DNA from: Methanobacteriota archaeon | Lineage (GTDB): Archaea > Thermoplasmatota > Poseidoniia > Poseidoniales > Poseidoniaceae | Direction: 5' to 3' | Length of the DNA: 64,000 nt | NCBI GenBank assembly: GCA_018659375.1 | Contig: JABJMO010000058.1 | Location: forward strand, 1-64,000 | Shown: piece after piece, positions 44,765-53,555 of the stretch | Layout of the letters: every line of letters begins with the position of its first letter | Numbering within the stretch: the stretch's first letter is position 1 | The notes under the pieces: model-generated | What the model was told of the DNA's origin: nothing | Seen by the model: the letters and a program-made list of their open reading frames with translations, nothing else | The model's database searches: none | Program-made: the position numbers and the translations under genes

Positions 44765-45231
44765 GAACTAAACATTCGAAGATAAATGACATCAGTGGCG
44801 CTGCTACTGAACTTGGTTATATCTTTACGTTCCTACTTGGAGTTATGTTGCTATCTGTGTTCAGTGTTTGGACATGGGATATAGAAACTGCAACAAGAGA
44901 CAGATGGAATGAAAAGGCTGTGGAAATGAATTTGGACGACATTGCTGATGCCATCGAGCGTGCTGATGAGGCTAGTCGATTAGGTGACATCGAATATTCT
45001 GAGTCTGTGTGGTGGAGAGCAACAGAGGCTGACGAAAACTTGTTCACGTTACAACTATCTGACAATTACTTGATTCTGGTAGATGAGGGCGGTTCACTAG
45101 ATACCCAAGTATACCTTTCAGGAACAGGCACAGGCGGTCATACGGGAACTGTTAGTTTATCAGGATCTCAGATGGTTTGGGTGAGTCACAAAGATGGAAT
45201 CACTAGTATTGATGTTGATAGACCGCAATAA
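44761..45231 (+). CDS. type IV pilin-like protein 3
   Basis: A 156-residue protein with the leader MRTKHSKINDISG and the hydrophobic helix ELGYIFTFLLGVMLLSVFSVWTW (~17-39), resembling the short pilin-like proteins that occur in gene strings in haloarchaea. The exterior is ~115 residues. It is the third member of a tightly overlapping trio (ATGA junctions), so the three are probably made in fixed ratio and assembled together. Its stop abuts the stop of the convergent STAND regulator (45231/45232). No pilus ATPase or membrane platform gene is in the window. Confidence 0.7.
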   Translation: MRTKHSKINDISGAATELGYIFTFLLGVMLLSVFSVWTWDIETATRDRWNEKAVEMNLDDIADAIERADEASRLGDIEYSESVWWRATEADENLFTLQLSDNYLILVDEGGSLDTQVYLSGTGTGGHTGTVSLSGSQMVWVSHKDGITSIDVDRPQ

Positions 45232-47754
45232 TCATCTTCCCATAACAGCGTTGTGTACTTTGGTTTGTACCTCACGCATTCTAGATTTAGCTCCAAGTTC
45301 CCTGAATACTGCTAGAGCTCTTTGCAAATATTCCATTCTTCGAGATTTTTCTGGAGCTACGCTTCCCAGACGAATCAATAATTCTCCGATTTGCATCCTA
45401 AGGTCATTAGCCTCAGCAATTACCAAGGCCTCTCTGAAATGTTCCATGGCCTCATCATTTTTACCTGAGTCTTGCAGAACCTCACCCAGCAGAATAGTTA
45501 TGTCCACCATTGCTAATATGTCCCCTTCTTCGTTCATTGCCTCTAATGCTTGTGAATAGTGGTGTGAAGCAACATCTAGGTCTCCAACCTTAGCATAATA
45601 ACGTCCCAAGACAGCTTGAGCTCTAGCATGTAATTGTTTGTCATTCGATTTTTCAGTTTTGTCAAACGCAGTTAGAGCATGATCTCTTGCCCGGTCAATT
45701 TCCCCTAAATCCATAAGTGAACGGGCAAGAATTAATTGTGAACTTATCAACTCAGGCTCGTCATTTTCCTCAAGTATTCGTTCTACCTCACTGTATGACT
45801 CTATGGCTTTGGAGTTGTCATTTTTCCTTCTAAGTAAATATCCCATATTATTGTAACTTCTTGCAGCTCCTACAGCATGTTTTTGCTTGATAAATATCTC
45901 AAGGGCCTCTTTATGCATGCTGAGAGATTCATCTAAACTACCTTGTTTTAAGGATATATCTGCAAGTGCAGACAATGCTTCTGCTTGTATTGAATTATTT
46001 TTACCCTTGACCGCCTGTTCTTGAGCAGAACCAAATGCCACCTTTGCCTCCTCAAAACGACCTAGAAGAGATAATATCTCTCCCTTGAATTGTAGAATGT
46101 TTGCTAGCATCTCCTGAGGAATGTCCTCCAGTGTGATAGAATCTATCAATCCAAGTAGTTCCATATGTCCTTGAGAGATTAGGGTACGGCCATCTTCTAC
46201 AATCATACTTGCTGCTTCTGCCATTTTATCTGAACTTAGTAAGTGGAAAATTAGCTCAATTGTATACCCTGGTGTTTGGCTAGATTTCTTGTACCAGTTG
46301 CTGCATTTTGCATGTAATTCGGACTTTGTCTGATTATCTATGTTCCTTAACAAAAACTCTCTTATCAAATCGTGAACGTCATAGATTTCAGTTTCGACCT
46401 GTCTTGCTAGTCCTTGCTCAACAAGTGAATCTAAAATGTCAATGTTTAGATTTTGCTCAGCTAAGGCTTCGATAGAAACCGGTTCTCTAAATATAGATAA
46501 TACTGAAAGGACTCTTTTCTGTTCTGCGGTAAGTTTGGAAAAAATCTCGACGGTGACATAATTCTCTAATGTTTCATGGAACGCTGTAGCAGAAGCCCCC
46601 CGATTGATTAACTCTAACACCAATGGATGCCCGCGTGAAATCCCATGAATGTATAGCCATTGTTCATCTTGCAAATCGGTAAAACTGCTTAACAACTTTC
46701 TACCCGAGAGTGAATCTAATCCATCTAAAGGCAATACTAGACTGGCTATTCTACCCTCTGCATCCTTAGAGGGAACCACTGGCTTGAAGGAACGGGAGAA
46801 CAATACTAAACCTATTTTTTCATCACTGCCAAGTAATCCTAGAGCCATTGCTTGGAAGGTTTGATGTAGAATTGTATCAGATACTTTATGAAAATCATCG
46901 ACAACAATTAGAGTTGGAGTACTCTCTAATGCGCCAATTAACAGGTTTGCAGCCTCAGCAGGCTTTGGTACTGGAGTTGTCGCAATATAATCTGCGAAGG
47001 TGGAATCCCCAATGTTAGCCAGCCATTCGCCCACTGACTCAAAGAAAGAACGAGAACCTTCCCAATCTTGACATCTATGATAAAGTAGGTTCCTTCTGTG
47101 CATAAATCGCTCGATAAGTTTACTTGCCATTGTAGTCTTTCCAATACCTGCAATCCCAGGAACTAGCAGTGTAGTCGCTCTTGCTTCAAGCAGATTATAC
47201 ATATTGTCGAGTTCGTTTTCACGGCCATAAAAATGCCTGAGGCGTGGCAAATCACCGAGCGATGTTACTAACTGTTTCTCAACATGTTTCGACAAATCAC
47301 GTTCAATTAAGTCTGCCGATAATGTCCTAGAATCGATTATACAATTATCGTCCATGTATCGAATAATATCTACTGACCTCATACTAAAAGGCAAAATAGT
47401 ATTTATTTCTCCTAAAGTAGTAGACTCAATTTTACCATCTTCTAAGATACAGCGCAAATCGAATGAACGCAATTCATTCCAGGTATCCTCGGCCAATGTT
47501 TTTCCAGATTCGGTCAAAAAATAGGCTTTTCTTTTTCTCGAAACGCCCTTTACATGGGCTTGTCTTTCTATTAGTAGACCCTGGTCTTTCAGACCAGCAA
47601 TTGCTCTAGGAACATTCGAACGCGCAATCGCCACTGCATTAGCAATACCCATTTGTGATAACGAAAAAGGGACTTCTACACTGTTTTTGTAGTCCGAATA
47701 ATCTAGTAAATGGAGTAATATCCGCTCTTGGACACCAGGTTTTGTGCTTGCCAT
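45232..47754 (-). CDS. winged-helix/STAND-type ATPase/TPR regulator
   Basis: An 840-residue protein with three parts. An N-terminal winged-helix DNA-binding domain (1-~95) has SLSQMGIANAVAIARSNVPRAIAGL as the probable recognition region and KRKAYFLTESG as the wing. A NB-ARC/STAND-like ATPase follows, introduced by FYGRENEL (175-182), with Walker A GIAGIGKTT (200-208) and Walker B LIVVDDFH (282-289). A C-terminal superhelix (~540-840) carries five or more TPR units (e.g. ARSYNNMGYLLRRKNDNSKAIESY). The combination resembles MalT-type signal-responsive regulators, except that the DNA-binding domain is N-terminal. The ligand is unknown. It lies convergent with, and directly against, the pilin-like genes. 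Confidence 0.83.
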   Translation of the reverse strand: MASTKPGVQERILLHLLDYSDYKNSVEVPFSLSQMGIANAVAIARSNVPRAIAGLKDQGLLIERQAHVKGVSRKRKAYFLTESGKTLAEDTWNELRSFDLRCILEDGKIESTTLGEINTILPFSMRSVDIIRYMDDNCIIDSRTLSADLIERDLSKHVEKQLVTSLGDLPRLRHFYGRENELDNMYNLLEARATTLLVPGIAGIGKTTMASKLIERFMHRRNLLYHRCQDWEGSRSFFESVGEWLANIGDSTFADYIATTPVPKPAEAANLLIGALESTPTLIVVDDFHKVSDTILHQTFQAMALGLLGSDEKIGLVLFSRSFKPVVPSKDAEGRIASLVLPLDGLDSLSGRKLLSSFTDLQDEQWLYIHGISRGHPLVLELINRGASATAFHETLENYVTVEIFSKLTAEQKRVLSVLSIFREPVSIEALAEQNLNIDILDSLVEQGLARQVETEIYDVHDLIREFLLRNIDNQTKSELHAKCSNWYKKSSQTPGYTIELIFHLLSSDKMAEAASMIVEDGRTLISQGHMELLGLIDSITLEDIPQEMLANILQFKGEILSLLGRFEEAKVAFGSAQEQAVKGKNNSIQAEALSALADISLKQGSLDESLSMHKEALEIFIKQKHAVGAARSYNNMGYLLRRKNDNSKAIESYSEVERILEENDEPELISSQLILARSLMDLGEIDRARDHALTAFDKTEKSNDKQLHARAQAVLGRYYAKVGDLDVASHHYSQALEAMNEEGDILAMVDITILLGEVLQDSGKNDEAMEHFREALVIAEANDLRMQIGELLIRLGSVAPEKSRRMEYLQRALAVFRELGAKSRMREVQTKVHNAVMGR

Positions 47755-47769
47755 AACTCAATCACCCAA

Positions 47770-50700
47770 CTACTGGTTGTTGTTTACATAATCTGGATCT
47801 GGAACCCATTGATTTTGTTCAGCATTCCACAACCATCCAGGATGTTGAGATGTTTGCTGAGCAACTACCGCTTCTTGTTGTACTAGCTGGGCTGTTGCTT
47901 GTTGTGGAATCTGATTTTGTTGTGATTCTATGTTTGGAACTGCTTTGGCTTTAGCCCATGCATATGGATCTTCTGAGGCTTGCGTTATACCAGTTGATTC
48001 TTCTTCATCATATTCTTCAAAAGTAAAGAAGAACATACCGACTGCTAAAAGAGCAATTACTATCACAATTCCAATGATAATGTATAGCAACAAACTACTA
48101 CTATCTTCTTCCGATTTAGTCGACACATCGAATTGTGCATCAGTGCCAGATTCATCGGCGAATATTTGACCATCCATCTCGAATACTATCTCTCGATTTT
48201 CCTTTGAGCCAAGTTGACTGGCACTAATTTGCATACTCCAAGTGCCATCACCTAATACTCTAGTAGAATTAATCATTTGACCTGACTTTGAATCAAACCT
48301 AGCTTTTACTAGGCTGTCTGGCAATCCTTGCCCACTAAAAATAGCCGGGCTAGAATCTGAAACAACACCGGTGTTTTCACGTATTACTTCGAAGGAAACC
48401 TGTTTAACCAGAACGTTCACTGAACGAGAAACTTCCCAAAGATCACTTCCATCTGTGGCAACGAATTTTAATCCAACTAACGACCATGAATCTATACCAT
48501 CTGACCTTGTTGTTGGTGGATTATAGGTTGCTATCCCTTCGGATGATATGGACATGTAATCATAATACAAGTCATCTGTAGTCACACTTGGATCGTTGTA
48601 TACATTGAATCTTAGTAATCCCCCTTCAGGGTCGGTGAAATAAGCACCCAAATCAAATACAGCCCCGCTGCCGCAACTATCGAGACTTTTTGAATTGGCA
48701 TCACAGTAGATTACCACAGTATTTGCCCAGCCGTCAGGAGTGAAACTTGGAGGTGAATTATCTACTGAGTTGTCAATGGTGATAAACCTAGACTCTTCAT
48801 CAGAATATGACTCGCCGTCGAAGGATCTCACTACAATCTCATACATTGAGTTATGTGGGACGTTGTTAGTTTTCCATAACGAATTAGTACTCCATGATGT
48901 GTTAAACTCGCCATTTTGAATTTGATCTTGGGTTATAGTAATGGTATTTGCTGCCGAGCCGCTATCTCTACCATTCTTGTAAATGTCAATGTCAACTCGA
49001 GTTATTAGTCCGTCGTTATCCCAAACATAACCAGAGATCGATGTAGATTCGCTGCCTCTGACTACAGAGTTATCCAATGGAGAATCAAGCGCAATATTTG
49101 GTTGAGCATTTTCGTTGACTATTTTCAAATTCAAAGTCATTACATCACAAGTCTCATCGCTGGTGTCATCTTTACAAAAGTCACTATCTGCCGCCCAGAT
49201 TCTAAAAGTATAATCTCCAGAAGCATAAGTAAGGTAATTCCAATCATATTGCCAAGCTGAAAGAGTTTCCCCGACAGATGGCGTCAAAGCAAATTTAGAA
49301 GTTAATTGCGGGCTTGAATCTTCTATTAATTCGAACCAGATTTCTTTTATGTCGTTACCATTAACACCAAAGTATGGGTCACTTGAAGTGCCACTAAATG
49401 ATACTACTGGGCCTTTTGGAGAATTAGAATTATGTTCTGAGTTTTGAGCTGGTGTGTTGACCACTATAGAAGGTGCTTCAAGATTAAGTTTGTACCGTTT
49501 GACAGTAACTGGCGAGTAATCAAGGCCATCATAGGCCCGTACTCTAAAAGTCACATCGCCTTCTCCTTCAGGGTGATTAGACATATCATATTCAAATGCC
49601 CATGTACTAAATGGGTAAGATCCTTGAGTTATTTCGCCACCTGAATTAGAGGTATCTACAGCAGACATCCATACTTCAGAACCTGGAGTTTGAATTTGGA
49701 CATCTTCAACCATTCCAAACTGCTTTTGTTGGGCAATTATATCGCTGGCATAAGGTGGTGCTTCACCATCCCAAGCTGTACCAGATAATCTAACGATTCG
49801 AGCAAAAGATGTCAACTCTGGTTGTTCAACTGTAACGCTTGGAGCCATGTTTACTAGATTGATAATATCGTCAACTGGTCCGTTTAGAACAAAATCATAT
49901 TCCATAATCCCTTTGCCAAATTTGTATGCCTCTACACTATATTCTGGGATTTCACGACCATTTGCGCAATCTGGGTCATTTTCGTCGGTAAGTGTGTCTC
50001 CATCATTGTCATAGCCGTCCGAACAGGTGTTTTCATCGAGGGTTTCGGTAATAGCAGGTGGACCAGGAGTAATTATGACCTGAACATCTTGTTCTCCAAC
50101 TACGTTATTCCAATTTCTATCCAAGTAAAAATCACTTGGAAGAGTTACCTCTGGAGTGTAGCCAAACTGGTCGGTAGTTAGGGTATAGAGTGGAAGTCCA
50201 GTTGATTCTTTGATGATTACAGTCGCCCCATCTACGTTAATGTTAGATGCCTTTACTTGGAAACGAACCAACTCTCCCTCCCTTACTTGAGAGCCCCAAG
50301 GTGAGTTTTGGTTTTGGACATGAATTTTAGTATTGTCAAAATTTTGTAATCCAGCATATGATAAAACTGTGGAGTTATTGACTAAATCTAGGGACATAGG
50401 CATTTCTGCCGGAGGCATATTAGCAGTATCTGGTACTTTCAAACATTCATTCTGAACAGATGGACACTCTGAACCGAGCCATTGTAATTGCACCGGATGG
50501 ATTTCATTGCCACCTGCATCAGGAATATATTCAGATTGAATAGTAACCCTTGATTCTGTAATGTTGTAGACTTGGGTTGCATTGGTAAATGTGTTGCCCG
50601 AAAAGTATCCGATTGAACCATATTTATTGCCATAATTATCATCATGATGTGAGATGTTCACTGCAAAACTTTCTGTTTGCATATTATTATTCTGTACATT

Positions 50701-52167
50701 TACAATACTTCCTTTAATTCGTAAAGCATCACCAAGATTATTTTTCACGGTGTTGTTGTATATGGTTGCTGAAGCTCTAAAGATATGAATAGCAGGGCAC
50801 TGGAAATCTCCACCGTACATTTTAACTGAATTGCATGTTGCAGCATTATTTTCGATTATGTTATCGGCCATATAGAGCCTAGATTCCGTTGGTGCTACTG
50901 AAGGCCATCCTGAATCTTGATAGTGGTATTCTCCGTGTACTATTGGTTCTTTACCAACATCTGTGATGGTATTTCCGATCGCAGTCACATCTGAAGTACC
51001 ATATATCCAGATTCCGTTGAACCCTCCAATCGGCCCAATGATATTGTTTTGAAGATCTACAATAGAGGACCGGATGGCGATTCCTGAACCCTGTTCTGCC
51101 CCGGATACAGTATTACCATGAGCAGAAACCCTTGCTTGATCATATGCGGTAATCCCTGCACCATCTGTGGTTGTTAAGACATTGTCATTAATATCTAGGG
51201 TATGCTTTATTGAACCTGTTTGCTTGAATCCTTTGGTATCGATGGCTGCACAGTTTACTGTTATATCTGAGTTTAATACCTCGCCGGATGACTGGGACAA
51301 GAAAATACCGTAGCCATTGTCGGAGATTGTCACATCATTAACTGATAGATATGAATTGTCAGCATAAATCATCGAGATACCCGAACCACTATTTCCACAA
51401 CTTCCTTCGGCATCACCAGTGAAAGTCGATGTAGAGATACGTAGTGGGTCATTGATTCCAGCACCAGCACCATAGGCAGATATTGCAGCTCTTTTACCAA
51501 TTGAGTATGCATCATTACCGAGGGTAAAGGTAGAAGAAGTAATTGTGGGATCGGCAAGATTAGTCAAGAAAATGTTGGATGAATTAGTATTGGTGAAGAC
51601 CAAACCATTTGCATTAGTTCTAGGACCGTCAAATACCAATGCGGCATGTCTAGCAGCAGCATTACCGCCGATGTTTAGAATTAGTTCGTATCCGTAAGCA
51701 TTCTCAAATTCAACATAATTTAGACCTGTCTTAGCCTCATCTATGGTATTTCGAATCACCATTCCTGAACCACAAGCAGCATCGATACTGCCCGCACACG
51801 GCCCCCTGACTGTGTAATCAGTTGGCAAACTCCATGCGAACTTCACTGCATTGGATGCAGTTCCGTCAGAGGGGGCACCACAAGCAGCAGCAGCAACGCA
51901 TATTGCACCCATGACATCGATGTGTTTGCCAAATGGTATGTTGATAGTAGTGCCGGCATTAACTACTAAACTTGCACCTGGAGCGACTGTAACGTTGTCT
52001 GTCAATGTGTGAGTACCTGTCCAGGTTTCTTGACCGTTTAGTAGACCGGCAGTGGTTTGATTAATACCTGCCGCAGAAACTGCAGGAATGGAAATCATCG
52101 AAAGGGCGACTGATAAGAATAACAAACCAATCATTGTGACACTTTTTTTCTTTAAATTTGAAGACAT
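47770..52167 (-). CDS. giant surface protein: right-handed beta-helix, Ig-like domains, membrane anchor
   Basis: A 1,465-residue exported protein. The signal peptide covers ~1-32 (MIGLLFLSVALSMISIPAVSA). Residues ~55-560 read as a right-handed parallel beta-helix with PbH1-type turns (SYLSVNDVTISDNGYGIFLS, ASATIYNNTVKNNLGDALRI). A calcium-type CSDGYDNDGDTLTDENDPDC element follows near residue 720, then several Ig/cadherin-like domains with IALDSPLDNSVVRGSESTSI-type joints. A transmembrane helix lies at ~1359-1381. The ~85-residue cytoplasmic tail is Gln-rich and ends in HPGWLWNAEQNQWVPDP (1442-1458). Beta-helix domains often bind or cleave polysaccharide, but no lyase residues were identified. 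A strong ribosome-binding site (GAGGAG) precedes the ATG. Confidence 0.8.
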   Translation of the reverse strand: MSSNLKKKSVTMIGLLFLSVALSMISIPAVSAAGINQTTAGLLNGQETWTGTHTLTDNVTVAPGASLVVNAGTTINIPFGKHIDVMGAICVAAAACGAPSDGTASNAVKFAWSLPTDYTVRGPCAGSIDAACGSGMVIRNTIDEAKTGLNYVEFENAYGYELILNIGGNAAARHAALVFDGPRTNANGLVFTNTNSSNIFLTNLADPTITSSTFTLGNDAYSIGKRAAISAYGAGAGINDPLRISTSTFTGDAEGSCGNSGSGISMIYADNSYLSVNDVTISDNGYGIFLSQSSGEVLNSDITVNCAAIDTKGFKQTGSIKHTLDINDNVLTTTDGAGITAYDQARVSAHGNTVSGAEQGSGIAIRSSIVDLQNNIIGPIGGFNGIWIYGTSDVTAIGNTITDVGKEPIVHGEYHYQDSGWPSVAPTESRLYMADNIIENNAATCNSVKMYGGDFQCPAIHIFRASATIYNNTVKNNLGDALRIKGSIVNVQNNNMQTESFAVNISHHDDNYGNKYGSIGYFSGNTFTNATQVYNITESRVTIQSEYIPDAGGNEIHPVQLQWLGSECPSVQNECLKVPDTANMPPAEMPMSLDLVNNSTVLSYAGLQNFDNTKIHVQNQNSPWGSQVREGELVRFQVKASNINVDGATVIIKESTGLPLYTLTTDQFGYTPEVTLPSDFYLDRNWNNVVGEQDVQVIITPGPPAITETLDENTCSDGYDNDGDTLTDENDPDCANGREIPEYSVEAYKFGKGIMEYDFVLNGPVDDIINLVNMAPSVTVEQPELTSFARIVRLSGTAWDGEAPPYASDIIAQQKQFGMVEDVQIQTPGSEVWMSAVDTSNSGGEITQGSYPFSTWAFEYDMSNHPEGEGDVTFRVRAYDGLDYSPVTVKRYKLNLEAPSIVVNTPAQNSEHNSNSPKGPVVSFSGTSSDPYFGVNGNDIKEIWFELIEDSSPQLTSKFALTPSVGETLSAWQYDWNYLTYASGDYTFRIWAADSDFCKDDTSDETCDVMTLNLKIVNENAQPNIALDSPLDNSVVRGSESTSISGYVWDNDGLITRVDIDIYKNGRDSGSAANTITITQDQIQNGEFNTSWSTNSLWKTNNVPHNSMYEIVVRSFDGESYSDEESRFITIDNSVDNSPPSFTPDGWANTVVIYCDANSKSLDSCGSGAVFDLGAYFTDPEGGLLRFNVYNDPSVTTDDLYYDYMSISSEGIATYNPPTTRSDGIDSWSLVGLKFVATDGSDLWEVSRSVNVLVKQVSFEVIRENTGVVSDSSPAIFSGQGLPDSLVKARFDSKSGQMINSTRVLGDGTWSMQISASQLGSKENREIVFEMDGQIFADESGTDAQFDVSTKSEEDSSSLLLYIIIGIVIVIALLAVGMFFFTFEEYDEEESTGITQASEDPYAWAKAKAVPNIESQQNQIPQQATAQLVQQEAVVAQQTSQHPGWLWNAEQNQWVPDPDYVNNNQ

Positions 52168-52172
52168 GAAAA

Positions 52173-52210
52173 CTCCTCTAATTTACCCTATGCTGGCAAG
52201 CAATATAATA
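52173..52210 (-). promoter_or_regulatory. promoter and Shine-Dalgarno of the beta-helix surface protein gene
   Basis: On the minus strand TTATATT (TATA core, ~52203-52209) lies ~25-30 nt before a GAGGAG ribosome-binding site (52173-52178), which is 5 nt before the ATG at 52167. This is the clearest Shine-Dalgarno in the window; most other genes lack one. Transcription would begin only a few bases before the ribosome-binding site, giving a short leader. Confidence 0.5.
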
Positions 52211-52288
52211 CTGCTCTAATATTGACAAAAATTAGAATATCAAAATAACCCGATAGTATCACTGCTAGTGGCGATTAATCATGGCTAA

Positions 52289-53503
52289 TCACTGGCAAAT
52301 AGGCAATTTTCTTGCTTCTTCAAGCCAATTACCTGCGTGTAATTCACCATATCCTGAATGACTATCATGAATATTACCGCCGCTTGGAGTACTCATTCGT
52401 AATGCTTCTTTTACCGAATCAACACAAGAACCATCTGAATCTGCTTGTGGCCTTAGCATTGGTAAATCTTCTAGAATAAGGGCCAATGCTGCTGCAACAA
52501 ATACTGTTGAATCCGATGTCCCACTGCTGGAATACCAAGTATCGCCTACTCCTGTACTGATAATTGATTGACCAGGAGCAATTATTTCAGGTTTAAAGTT
52601 TGGATTGGTACGTAATTCACCTGCCAGAGTAGTTTGCTGACCCATTGAACTGTTATCCCAAACACCTCCTCCCTTTACTGAGGCACCCACAGATATTGCC
52701 CTCGGGACATTGCTTGGCACCGATACTCTACCATCGTCATCTGGACCTCCATCGTTACCTGCTGCTGCAATAACATAAATCCCCATATCTGTCGCTTTTC
52801 TAGTAACTGAAACCGATGGGCCCTCACGACTCATACCATCTGTTTGGGTACCTCCTAGTGATAGGGAAATTATGTCAGCTTGGAAATCTTCAATGCACCA
52901 ATTTATGGCCATTGCTACTGTTTCTTCGTTAGCAGTGTTTTTTCCACTACCATCATCACCCAGTGCAGCCACAACCCCTAACCTGACATTGGGAGACATA
53001 CCAATTTGATGACTTTGAGCAATGAGTAAACCCCCCATCAGTGTACCATGTGCCAAAAACCCATAATCAACTGGTGTGGTTGAAGCCCCAATCATATCTT
53101 TGAATTCCACACTAACCCCTGCGAAGGCAGGATTGCTTAGATCGATGCCTGTATCTACGACGCAAACCTTCACTCCTTCACCAGACAATCCGTTGAGGAT
53201 CTCATCATCAAACCCTGCTTGTTCAGCAGCCCATTCAGACTTGGCTGGCGGCACCTCAATTAGGAAATATCCGGATTGCCAGATCCACAGCATTAGAACT
53301 GCAAAAATGGCGAATAGTATACTATTGGTAACTAAGAACCTCTTCCTTCGAACTCGATTGATTGGAGTAGGTCTATTGGGTGCCCAACCAGTGATTTCAG
53401 CTCGCCATTCATCTTGAAAACCAACAGCGGATGGGTCAATTGCTGAGAGGATATTCCTATCATCAGGTTCAGGGAGGAGTTCCACTGTATCTAACGAGCT
53501 CAC
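52289..53503 (-). CDS. membrane-anchored subtilisin-like serine protease (family S8)
   Basis: A 404-residue type II membrane protein: ~55 cytoplasmic residues, one transmembrane helix (~57-77, LVTNSILFAIFAVLMLWIW), then a compact subtilase domain outside. The triad is visible as Asp117 (VVDTGID), His152 (FLAHGTLMGG) and Ser330 (SSGTSDST), with the oxyanion region AAAGNDGG. There is no obvious inhibitory prodomain, only ~25 residues between the helix and the catalytic domain, which is unusual. The start is GTG at 53503; no suitable ATG precedes the helix. It sits 52 nt downstream of the AglB gene, so co-expression and a role in surface-protein processing are possible. Confidence 0.88.
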   Translation of the reverse strand: MSSLDTVELLPEPDDRNILSAIDPSAVGFQDEWRAEITGWAPNRPTPINRVRRKRFLVTNSILFAIFAVLMLWIWQSGYFLIEVPPAKSEWAAEQAGFDDEILNGLSGEGVKVCVVDTGIDLSNPAFAGVSVEFKDMIGASTTPVDYGFLAHGTLMGGLLIAQSHQIGMSPNVRLGVVAALGDDGSGKNTANEETVAMAINWCIEDFQADIISLSLGGTQTDGMSREGPSVSVTRKATDMGIYVIAAAGNDGGPDDDGRVSVPSNVPRAISVGASVKGGGVWDNSSMGQQTTLAGELRTNPNFKPEIIAPGQSIISTGVGDTWYSSSGTSDSTVFVAAALALILEDLPMLRPQADSDGSCVDSVKEALRMSTPSGGNIHDSHSGYGELHAGNWLEEARKLPICQ

Positions 53504-53555
53504 TCTCTCACCAATTGCTGACTTACTAGTCAGGCATTTAACTGATTGTCTGAAA

